Assembly (NCBI GenBank): GCA_022511225.1
Contig: JAFLRZ010000009.1
Coordinates: 1 to 64,000 of the forward strand
Reading direction: 5' to 3'
Origin: Eubacterium sp.
Lineage (GTDB): Bacteria > Bacillota > Clostridia > Oscillospirales > Acutalibacteraceae
Length of the DNA stretch: 64,000 nucleotides
The notes below the pieces were generated by a model, which was given only the letters and a program-made list of their open reading frames with translations, was not told the DNA's origin and did no database searches. Position numbers and translations under genes: made by a program. Each line of letters starts with the position of its first letter. Position 1 is the first letter of the stretch. Shown here piece by piece: positions 1 through 6,518 of the stretch.

Positions 1-1
1 A

Positions 2-52
2 AAGATTTATTCTTCTTGGTCAAAAGCTAAAGTGGTAACAACTAAAAAGTAA
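2..52 (+). CDS. C-terminal end of a secreted fibronectin type III-like protein (partial)
   Basis: Reading from base 2, sixteen codons run to a TAA stop and give a tail containing YSSWSKAKVVTTKK. The W-S-x-x-K-x-V-x-T-x-K pattern is the usual last strand of a fibronectin type III domain, and the secreted protein at 43.3-44.6 kb contains a similar stretch (YSEWSNKKPVTTK). An intrinsic terminator follows 9 nt after the stop, as expected for a real gene end. The rest of the gene lies outside the window, so only the C-terminal module type can be inferred. Confidence 0.5.
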   Translation, partial: KIYSSWSKAKVVTTKK

Positions 53-60
53 AAATTACG

Positions 61-94
61 AAAAGCCCCGACAATATATCGGGGCTTTTGTTGT
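61..94. terminator. Bidirectional intrinsic terminator
   Basis: An 11-bp perfect stem (AAAAGCCCCGA / TCGGGGCTTTT) with a 7-nt loop is followed by T-rich sequence on both strands. It closes the partial gene at the window start and can also stop transcripts coming from lepB and the small membrane gene on the minus strand. Confidence 0.85.
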
Positions 95-200
95 GTGCAA
101 CACATAAGTTAAAATCGGTTTTAAATTGTATTATTATTTTCTTATATGAATCACAAATGTATCTAATGTATGGCAGAATAAATATTGTATAAGAAATATA

Positions 201-332
201 TTAGAAATAATGTCTCAACTTTAAAAAGAGGAATATTAATACTACGATAACGGAACCCCAGAAATAGAACAGTCCAATACCGTAGGCATGTTTTTTTCTG
301 AAATTACCTAATCTCTCAGAAAATCTTTTCAT
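201..332 (-). CDS. Small membrane protein, 43 residues (not in ORF track)
   Basis: This minus-strand frame encodes MKRFSERLGNFRKK followed by one hydrophobic segment (about residues 17-38, including IGLFYFWGSVIVVLIFLFL) and a short basic tail. An AGGAG ribosome site lies at a normal distance upstream of the ATG. The basic N-terminus and single transmembrane span suggest a small inner-membrane protein with the N-terminus inside. It lies 47 nt downstream of the signal peptidase gene on the same strand, so the two are probably cotranscribed. I do not recognise a family. Its function is unknown; a partner of the signal peptidase is possible from position alone. Confidence 0.55.
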   Translation of the reverse strand: MKRFSERLGNFRKKHAYGIGLFYFWGSVIVVLIFLFLKLRHYF

Positions 333-379
333 TATTTAGAGCTCCTTTATTGTATTCTAAATTTTACTACATCATTTTA

Positions 380-1069
380 TTATTGTATCTTATTTAGATT
401 AGGAAAAAATCTAAAAATTACTTTTCCAATGATATTATCTTCGTTAGTGATGTACTTGTTTTTCCAATATCTTGCATCGAGAGAATTGTTTACATTGTCG
501 CCCAACATAAAATAACAATCATTCTTGACTATATATTGTCCATTTATTTTTTCACAGTAAGTATTTATGAAATCTGCCTTACCAACATAAACATCATTAA
601 TATAACAATTAACCCCATTATAATCAACAGTATCACCAGCTTTTGGAACATAATAAGGTCCAAAAACGCCTTTATAATCTTCTGCAAGGAATGGTTCGTC
701 CAGTACAGAACCATTTATATAAACCTGTCCGCTTTTAATTTCTAAGGTATCACCAGGAAGCCCAATACACCTTTTTACAAGAATTTTATTAGTCGAATCA
801 GGACTTTTGAAAGCGATAATATCCTTCCTTTGAGGAGAGCTTTTCGAGTATGATAGTCTGTTAACATATACCCTATCGCCTGTATTAATGGTAGGTTCCA
901 TTGAGCTACTCGGAATAACACCAAAGAAGCATACGGTGTTTAATAATATTAATAGTGCAAGAGCAAACCAAAATACAATCCTATAAGCACAAGTATTTTC
1001 GATTACATATTGCTTAAAACTATTGTCATTGGTATTATTCTTTGAATCGAATTCTTCATTTTCATTCAT
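380..1069 (-). CDS. lepB: Signal peptidase I
   Basis: Type I signal peptidase (S26 family), which removes signal peptides from exported proteins on the outer face of the membrane. The 229-residue protein has a cytoplasmic acidic N-terminus and one transmembrane anchor (about residues 30-52). Box B PSSSMEPT follows, with the catalytic serine at about S56. VKRCIGLPGD supplies the general-base lysine at about K99, and the late box LGDNVNNSLDARYW is present. Length and single anchor match Gram-positive SipS-type enzymes. The ATG follows AAGGAG by ten bases. A candidate promoter lies just upstream (TTTACT, 17 nt, TATAAA). Several exported proteins elsewhere in the window are potential substrates. 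Confidence 0.93.
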   Translation of the reverse strand: MNENEEFDSKNNTNDNSFKQYVIENTCAYRIVFWFALALLILLNTVCFFGVIPSSSMEPTINTGDRVYVNRLSYSKSSPQRKDIIAFKSPDSTNKILVKRCIGLPGDTLEIKSGQVYINGSVLDEPFLAEDYKGVFGPYYVPKAGDTVDYNGVNCYINDVYVGKADFINTYCEKINGQYIVKNDCYFMLGDNVNNSLDARYWKNKYITNEDNIIGKVIFRFFPNLNKIQ

Positions 1070-1157
1070 CGTTATAAATCTCCTTATTTATTTATATCAT
1101 TTTCTTAACTAGAAGTAAAGGCAAAATGAGGTGGACATAACGAATGTGACGACAAAG

Positions 1158-1190
1158 CAAAAAGCAGGCAGTTAGAGCCTGCTTTTACTT
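1158..1190. terminator. Intrinsic terminator, stem of 10 bp
   Basis: AAAAGCAGGC and GCCTGCTTTT form a perfect 10-bp stem around a 7-nt loop, with a T-run on either strand. It sits between lepB and the frameshifted minus-strand gene at 1185-1372 and overlaps the end of that gene. Confidence 0.75.
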
Positions 1191-1372
1191 TATTCTAAAT
1201 CTCTCAATAAATTCTTCATTAATATTTGATAAATCATTATTGTGTTCTTTGATATATTTTGCTAAAGCACTTATATCCATATCCCAACTACATTGGAATG
1301 ATATATATCATACTTTTCAATATATTCATCATATTCATTTTGATGTTTACATTTTAAACTTTTGTCGCTCAA
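1185..1372 (-). pseudogene. Frameshifted small gene
   Basis: A TTG start with GGAG seven bases upstream opens a frame LSDKSLKCKHQNEYDEY that stops after about 33 codons. The adjacent frame continues as SWDMDISALAKYIKEHNND and ends at a TAA beside a terminator. A single-base slip in the ATATATAT stretch near the junction would join the two into a protein of about 61 residues. The most likely reading is a small accessory gene broken by one indel; a sequencing error or two overlapping peptides are alternatives. No family was recognised. Confidence 0.35.
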
Positions 1373-1501
1373 AATTATGCTCCTTTATATTTGTTTTAAC
1401 CAATCGAATTTGATAGGTTTGAATTCGAATTAGAAACCAAGAAGTTAGCGAATCACTTACGAGTTAGTTATCAATAATCAATGATAACCAAAATAACAGT
1501 T

Positions 1502-1720
1502 TTACTCAATAATAAAATCCCTCAATTCTCTTAAAGTAATATCAATTGGTTCTATGCCCTTATCTTTACAATATTTGAAATTGAATGCCCCGAACCGTAG
1601 CTTAATGGCACTCAGCTTTTTACACACTAATACTAAATGACTCGACTTTAAGATTGCATTACAACAACTATTATAACATATAACAACAGTTAAACAACAG
1701 CCAACATTCACGTTAAACAA
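1502..1720 (-). other. Doubtful 72-codon ORF, possible gene remnant
   Basis: The ORF has an odd cysteine-rich first half and a more protein-like second half (KGIEPIDITLRELRDFIIE). No convincing ribosome site is visible at the ATG. The second half may be the tail of a decayed gene in this accessory stretch. The flanking bases 1373-1501 contain a 7-bp inverted repeat (GTTATCA / TGATAAC) and nothing else I can support. Confidence 0.15.
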
Positions 1721-1782
1721 TATACTATATCATCTAAACATTTGGTATTTTGTCAATAAGATATTAGTATGACGGATAGATT

Positions 1783-2292
1783 TTAATAATCTATATCAAA
1801 TTCAACCGTATTATTTGTGACATCTAACTGCAATTGGTAATCATTAATTAGATTTTCAATTTTCTCACATTCATTTTTCACAAACGAACTGTCAAAGTTG
1901 ATGATGTCATATTCTATAAAGTTGCTAGCCCTATTAATTCTGCTGATATGCCTTTCTTTAGGCATTTTTAATGATAAGTTGCTCAACATACGCTTACGCT
2001 CTTGCAATATTGGCAGCATCAAAAGAATCTCATCTATTGTTAATTTTGTAGAACCTACCACAGTCGTTGCATTGAAAAGCTTAATAGCGTGTTTAGTAGT
2101 TCTGATTTTTTCAATAACCTCAGTCAACTCTCTGTAGTTTTCCTCGAAGTTAAAGGCTGGTCTTACAGCCTCCACATCTTCAGATTTTTCAACAGTAAAG
2201 ACGCTGTACTGCTCTTCAAGACTTTGCAATTTGCTCAATTTTTCATTGAGTTTTCGCAGCTCTTTATTAGCTGCTGAACTTGTGAATTTCAT
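1783..2292 (-). CDS. Coiled-coil hypothetical protein (DIP1984-like)
   Basis: The 169-residue predicted cytoplasmic protein has no signal peptide. It is mostly helical, with heptad-like stretches at about residues 5-30 and 50-70. The arrangement of a helix, a short NATT turn, an acidic segment and then LQERKRMLSNL resembles the DIP1984/DUF6847 family, but the match is by eye only and the family has no clear function. The ATG is well supported by GGAGAG six bases upstream. The gene sits in an AT-rich accessory stretch beside defence-like genes, transcribed away from the HEPN gene. Confidence 0.55.
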   Translation of the reverse strand: MKFTSSAANKELRKLNEKLSKLQSLEEQYSVFTVEKSEDVEAVRPAFNFEENYRELTEVIEKIRTTKHAIKLFNATTVVGSTKLTIDEILLMLPILQERKRMLSNLSLKMPKERHISRINRASNFIEYDIINFDSSFVKNECEKIENLINDYQLQLDVTNNTVEFDIDY

Positions 2293-2333
2293 TTTACTCT
2301 CCTTTCAATTTTATAATATTTTCATTAAATAAC

Positions 2334-2371
2334 AAAAGCCCAGAGCAATATATAACTGTTCTGAGCTTTAT
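2334..2371. terminator. Terminator-like hairpin in a divergent intergenic region
   Basis: AGCCCAGA pairs with TCTGAGCT (one G-T wobble) and is flanked by T-rich runs. It lies about 45 nt upstream of the minus-strand gene at 1783-2292, so on that strand it would form a leader hairpin ending in TTTTGTTATTT. It could be an attenuator or simply the mark of a lost gene. Confidence 0.35.
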
Positions 2372-2781
2372 TGATTAACTTATAATTTAATTGTCTCACG
2401 CTTTTACACTTTGTCAAGTAAATTATCAAATATTTTGAAATTTTAATAACATCAAAATAAACTGTATTTTACTTTTTCAACAGTAACATATAAAAAAATT
2501 TAACAACTAAAATAATCAATAAACATATCATAGAAGACTTTATGTTGAGTTGCTTTATAATTTATGATATTATGTTAAAGTAATATTTGACATACAAAAT
2601 AATTATCAATTTAAATTTCGATAAAAACATTGAAAATGATAATTCACTTTATGAAGGATAACAATTGATGAAACAGGAGCAAAATTCATCAAAAAATTGC
2701 ACGTCTTGAAAAAATTGCAAAAGTTGAAAACAAAAAAAATTGAGTCGATTCAGATGATTAAGAAATTTAAGGAAAATAAAA
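2372..2781. other. AT-rich intergenic region with a frameshifted ORF trace
   Basis: No intact gene is visible. At about 2668-2745, an ATG-initiated frame (MKQEQNSS) shifts within a poly-A run into a frame reading KIARLEKIAKVENKKN, which may be a decayed short helical peptide. A candidate promoter for the HEPN gene lies at 2587-2615. Confidence 0.3.
2587..2615 (+). promoter_or_regulatory. Candidate SigA promoter for the HEPN gene
   Basis: A perfect -35 TTGACA, a 17-nt spacer and TTTAAA as a weak -10. The start codon lies about 165 nt downstream. Confidence 0.4.
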
Positions 2782-3753
2782 ATGGAAAATAAAAAATTAG
2801 ATAGTCAATATATAGAATCACTAGAATATATAAGGTGTAATTCACATTTGATTCAATCGACGCTTAAAGACTACTCGCATCAAATAACATCTTTGCAGTC
2901 TTCATTAAAACCGATTGTTGAAGCAACATCAATAATAAAAGATATTGCAAGAACAATTAAATTATACTCATCTAATATAGACGTACTGAAAGGCATAAGT
3001 TCTATTTATTTAGAAATTTCTAAAACAATTCCGCCAGTAGTTGAATGGTTTAGATCTTTCAATTTTTCTCAATTACTTGCCCCGTTACTAGATATTGATT
3101 CACGGCATATAGATGAATTACACACAATTTATCTTATGGCCATGTATGAATGTAAATGGTTTCCATATGCTGGCTTAATAGCCGATTACACACTTTTTGA
3201 AACGGTTGATGAAATTATTGCCACAAGCCGTGGAATAAGTAAACGTAGAGAGAAAAGAATTGACAATGCAATACTTGCTTATTATACCGATAAAAAAGTT
3301 AAGATCCTTAGGAGTAACTGGCAAAAATTAGATTTAGATTACTGCTTGAAAAAGTCTTTACGTCAGTCAATTGATGCTTATTTTCGTGGCGAATATGTGT
3401 TGACAATTTCTTGCCTTACAACCATGTGGGAAGGACTTATTTATATAAAAGCACATAACGCACTACCAGAGGAACGTCAAAGACAAAAAATGAGCATCAC
3501 GAAACAGGAATTATCCGAACTTACTATGGCAAATGATTACGATTTAATAATTAGTGATTACTTTAATAATTTTATAGTATCACAGTGCAATAATGTTACA
3601 GAGGTGGTAGAAGGTGTTCCAAATCGACATGGCACATCTCACAGTTGGTATAAAAAATATCCTAACAAAAAAGCTGCACTAAATGCAATTTTGTTAACTG
3701 ATTTTATAATAAATCTAAAACCTATTACGGTTTCGAAAAACGAAAGTAATTGA
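2782..3753 (+). CDS. HEPN-type putative defence/abortive-infection protein
   Basis: The 323-residue protein has a helical N-terminal half and a C-terminal module built like HEPN proteins. One helix region contains RGEYVLTISCLTTMWEGL, and a later motif NRHGTSHSW provides R282-x4-H287, the R-x4-6-H signature of HEPN ribonucleases. HEPN domains commonly act as RNA-cleaving toxins or defence effectors; activity here is inferred from the motif only. AAGGA lies eight bases before the ATG. It is followed on the same strand by a HipA-like kinase gene that has its own promoter. High AT content and isolation between housekeeping regions suggest horizontal acquisition. Confidence 0.6.
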   Translation: MENKKLDSQYIESLEYIRCNSHLIQSTLKDYSHQITSLQSSLKPIVEATSIIKDIARTIKLYSSNIDVLKGISSIYLEISKTIPPVVEWFRSFNFSQLLAPLLDIDSRHIDELHTIYLMAMYECKWFPYAGLIADYTLFETVDEIIATSRGISKRREKRIDNAILAYYTDKKVKILRSNWQKLDLDYCLKKSLRQSIDAYFRGEYVLTISCLTTMWEGLIYIKAHNALPEERQRQKMSITKQELSELTMANDYDLIISDYFNNFIVSQCNNVTEVVEGVPNRHGTSHSWYKKYPNKKAALNAILLTDFIINLKPITVSKNESN

Positions 3754-3871
3754 TAAGTGGAAAATAGAATATTAAATTAGAAATATTAAAAGCGATAATT
3801 GACTTGTTTAAGCAGCTGAACTATGCAAAGGAAATATAAATCGTGAATATTAAAAGATGTACTGATGCTTA

Positions 3872-3900
3872 TTGATAAAAAGCAGAGTATCTGCTATAAT
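3872..3900 (+). promoter_or_regulatory. SigA-type promoter for the HipA-like gene
   Basis: TTGATA, a 17-nt spacer and a perfect TATAAT lie 30 nt before the start codon of the HipA-like kinase gene. Confidence 0.7.
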
Positions 3901-3929
3901 AAACTTAATATTGTTAGGGAGGTGAGACG

Positions 3930-4961
3930 ATGAACGGTCATCTGATGCATAAAAATGATATTGTATCAAAAATTGAAAACGGTATTGTTGTTGATAACAG
4001 TAATATGTTACCGCTTCAACTAAGGAAAGGTGCGAGCATTGAAGGCTGGATGGAATCTCGTGCGATTGACAGGCATAGGACTAATTCCAGACTGCTTAAA
4101 AAGGTTATGCGCATAACTGATACAAGTGATATTGCAACTGTTCTTCGTGCTCACGCAGCCACTGTTACGGATAACTATTGGTTCAAGGCAGACGGTGAAG
4201 AAATCGAGTATAAAGATATTCTTTTTAATGATGACAGCTATGCTGATGTTGCACTTTTCGGTACTTTTGAAAATGTGTCAAGTGCTGAAAAACTTGATTC
4301 AAAAAACTCTAAATCGCCAGAGCTTACGAATATAGGAAGCTTTGAAAAGTGTTGGAAGCTCCATGACGGGAAGTGGTTTATGTATAAAAGGGAAACTGAG
4401 TTTGAGCAGTTTTCTGAGATATTCATTTGCAGACTCGGACAGCACTTTGGCTTTGATATGGCGGTATACGAAAAGCACGACGACTGCGTTATCACTGAGG
4501 ATTTTACAGAAAACAAAAAGTATGACTTAGAGCCAGCAGTTGCTTTTGTCGGAGATAACGAGGATTACTCATTAAGCTACAGCAAATTGTTTGAATTTGC
4601 GCCTGAAATTGCAAGTGACTATGTTAAGTTAATCTTTATGGATACGCTTTGCTTCAATATGGATAGGCACACAAATAACTATGGTGTTTTGCGTGATGCT
4701 AACACAGGCGAAGTCGTAAAACTTGCTCCAAATTTTGATAACAACATTGCACTTATTTCAAGAGGCTACACTTCAACAGATGTTAGCGATAAGGACTTGT
4801 TGATTGCGCTTTGGAATGAATTTATCAACAAGAGTGACGTAAAATTTGAAAAACCGATCCTCGAAAGAGAAACGGTTCAGAATATTGCAAACAGCATAGA
4901 TATTGATGTTGATAAAAAATATGTAGTAGACTTCGTAATGAATAGGTATCAAAAAATATAA
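3930..4961 (+). CDS. HipA/CtkA-like serine-threonine kinase
   Basis: The protein has 343 residues. The C-terminal half carries the HipA-family kinase core: a lysine in GKWFMYKRE (about K153), the catalytic loop FNMDRHTNNYG (D245, N250) and a metal-binding PNFDNN (D270). The N-terminal half (LPLQLRKGASIEGWMESRA, then DRHRTNSRLLKKVMR) is the module I associate with Firmicute HipA-domain proteins that lack a HipB antitoxin. No HipB-like HTH gene is adjacent. A GGGAGGTGAG ribosome site supports the start. HipA kinases phosphorylate host proteins such as aminoacyl-tRNA synthetases; the target here is unknown. Together with the HEPN gene it forms a small toxin/defence-like island. Confidence 0.7.
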   Translation: MNGHLMHKNDIVSKIENGIVVDNSNMLPLQLRKGASIEGWMESRAIDRHRTNSRLLKKVMRITDTSDIATVLRAHAATVTDNYWFKADGEEIEYKDILFNDDSYADVALFGTFENVSSAEKLDSKNSKSPELTNIGSFEKCWKLHDGKWFMYKRETEFEQFSEIFICRLGQHFGFDMAVYEKHDDCVITEDFTENKKYDLEPAVAFVGDNEDYSLSYSKLFEFAPEIASDYVKLIFMDTLCFNMDRHTNNYGVLRDANTGEVVKLAPNFDNNIALISRGYTSTDVSDKDLLIALWNEFINKSDVKFEKPILERETVQNIANSIDIDVDKKYVVDFVMNRYQKI

Positions 4962-5086
4962 TGCTCTTTCAAAGAGAGGCGTTTAACTAAAAATGATTAC
5001 CAAAAAAGGCAAATTGGTAACTAAATTGTCGACTAATCCCACAGATTGTATTTATTATTCACGGTAATATAGGCGTATATCGCAAA

Positions 5087-5109
5087 ATCAAGTCTGGACT
5101 CTCGCACCA
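5087..5109 (+). other. tRNA-Leu 3'-end remnant (candidate att site)
   Basis: The stretch ends AGTCTGGACTCTCGCACCA. It reads as the T-loop 3' part, T-stem, the 7-nt acceptor strand CTCTCGC, discriminator A and an encoded CCA. Its complement GCGAGAG is the typical 5' end of clostridial tRNA-Leu. The matching 5' half is not present upstream, where only weak D-arm-like similarity exists. A 3'-tRNA fragment directly followed by a terminator is what integration into a tRNA gene leaves behind. Confidence 0.5.
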
Positions 5110-5148
5110 AAAATAGCGAATACCCATTTGGGTATTCGCTATTTTTTA
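5110..5148 (+). terminator. Strong intrinsic terminator after the tRNA-Leu remnant
   Basis: A 14-bp perfect stem (AATAGCGAATACCC / GGGTATTCGCTATT) with an ATTT loop and a T6 run starts 2-3 bases after the CCA of the tRNA remnant, as in a normal tRNA transcription unit. Confidence 0.85.
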
Positions 5149-5194
5149 TGTGAACGAAAGGTTAGCTTAAATAAAAGTTCTATCTCTCGCAAAT

Positions 5195-5240
5195 AAACAG
5201 GCTCAATGTCAAATTCAATTTTGACGTTGAGCCTGTTTTA
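5195..5240 (-). terminator. Terminator of the ATP-grasp/glycerophosphotransferase operon
   Basis: A long stem (12 bp, one mismatch, then 6 bp) built from AAACAGGCTCAA and TTGAGCCTGTTT lies 12 nt after the stop codon of the minus-strand operon and has T-rich flanks. Confidence 0.8.
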
Positions 5241-5251
5241 ATTATATTAAT

Positions 5252-6490
5252 TTATTTGAACAAAATATCAAGCAGTCTTTGTGATGCCTTTCCGTCATTC
5301 ATCTGATTATATTCAGCATTGAAACGTGAAAGCGACGCTTTGTTTCGTTCTTCGTCATAATCAATTTTTTCAATTGCATCAACAAGCTCTGCCTCTGTTT
5401 TGAGTACTTCACCGGGCAGACTGTTTATATCAATGTAAAAGCCTCGCACCTCATCACGATACTCCTCCATATCATACATATAAAACAGCATTGGTCTGCC
5501 GAGAATTGCATAATCAAAGAACACACTTGAATAATCGGTAATCAGCAAATCGGAGATAACGTAAAGCTCGTTTATATCGTCATAATCAGATGCATTATAA
5601 ACAAAACCGCTGTATGCATCAAAATCAAATTCATTTGCAACAAGATAATGCGCTCTGAACAGAATTATATAATCCTTCTCAAGCTTCTCCCTGAAATAGT
5701 CAAAATCAACAGGATTATTATATACATATCCGTTATGAGCATCGTGCTGATTATCTCTCCACGTTGGGGCATAGAGAATAATTTTTCTCTTGTCATTTTC
5801 AAGACCGAGCTTTTTTTTGATTTTCTCAATATCGCCGCTGTCATAATTGACAAGGTAATCATTTCTTGGATAGCCTATCTGCAAAACCGCATCCTTCTTG
5901 CCGAATTTCTCAAGCCTCCATGCCGTTATAAATTTTTCGGTTACAAAATCACACGGTGACAGAAGATAATCAAGTCGCTTTGCATCATTTCTGTATTTGC
6001 TTCTGATTTCTGTAAGTGAATTCATTGCGTTATTGGAGTTTTCAATATCATATCCAAGCTTTTTCAAAGGTGTTCCGTGCCAACACTGAACGTAAACCTG
6101 CTCACTGCTCGGAGTCCAGAAATCAAGGGCTCTGGAATTAAAAATCCAGTATTTAGCCATATGCAGATATTTTTCACATTCCTTGCTCTTGTTTCTTATA
6201 ACCGTCGTGTTTCTGTTTGCCTCAAGAAAGCTGTATTTCTCAGGCTCATCAAACAGCCAGACAAACCTATAATCAGCATACTTATCATCGCAGAGCATTT
6301 GCTCATAAACCGCCTTTGGACTGCAAGCATAGCTTTTTCCGTTATATGAAGCGAAAATAACAAGCTTTTCGTCAACCTTAGACGCTGCTCCGGCAGTTTT
6401 ATAGCTCACTCTGCGAATCAGATTGCGAGTGTTTCGCATAAAGATACGCAGGAATGTTGATTTTTCAGCAATTTTGATATGTGTTTTCAC
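5252..6490 (-). CDS. CDP-glycerol:glycerophosphotransferase-like enzyme
   Basis: A 412-residue member of the TagB/TagF family, which transfers glycerol-phosphate (or ribitol-phosphate in relatives) from CDP-activated donors to a cell-surface polymer at the cytoplasmic membrane face. Visible family motifs in order are CWHGTPLKKLG, GYPRND, ILYAPTWRD, LLITDYSSVFFDYA and FYMYDMEEY. The length fits a single-domain enzyme. It starts with GTG six bases after AGGAG. It is the last gene of the ATP-grasp operon and has a strong terminator, so it probably builds or primes the polymer that the ligases decorate. The exact donor and acceptor cannot be read from sequence. Confidence 0.85.
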   Translation of the reverse strand: MKTHIKIAEKSTFLRIFMRNTRNLIRRVSYKTAGAASKVDEKLVIFASYNGKSYACSPKAVYEQMLCDDKYADYRFVWLFDEPEKYSFLEANRNTTVIRNKSKECEKYLHMAKYWIFNSRALDFWTPSSEQVYVQCWHGTPLKKLGYDIENSNNAMNSLTEIRSKYRNDAKRLDYLLSPCDFVTEKFITAWRLEKFGKKDAVLQIGYPRNDYLVNYDSGDIEKIKKKLGLENDKRKIILYAPTWRDNQHDAHNGYVYNNPVDFDYFREKLEKDYIILFRAHYLVANEFDFDAYSGFVYNASDYDDINELYVISDLLITDYSSVFFDYAILGRPMLFYMYDMEEYRDEVRGFYIDINSLPGEVLKTEAELVDAIEKIDYDEERNKASLSRFNAEYNQMNDGKASQRLLDILFK

Positions 6491-6518
6491 AAAATTCTCC
6501 TGTTCCGATGTGCAGACC

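Noticed and set aside
1465-1485. 7-bp inverted repeat GTTATCA/TGATAAC as an insertion-sequence end
   Set aside because: No transposase, no partner repeat and no target duplication were visible.
4238-4516. 92-codon minus-strand ORF
   Set aside because: It is a shadow of the HipA-like kinase gene.
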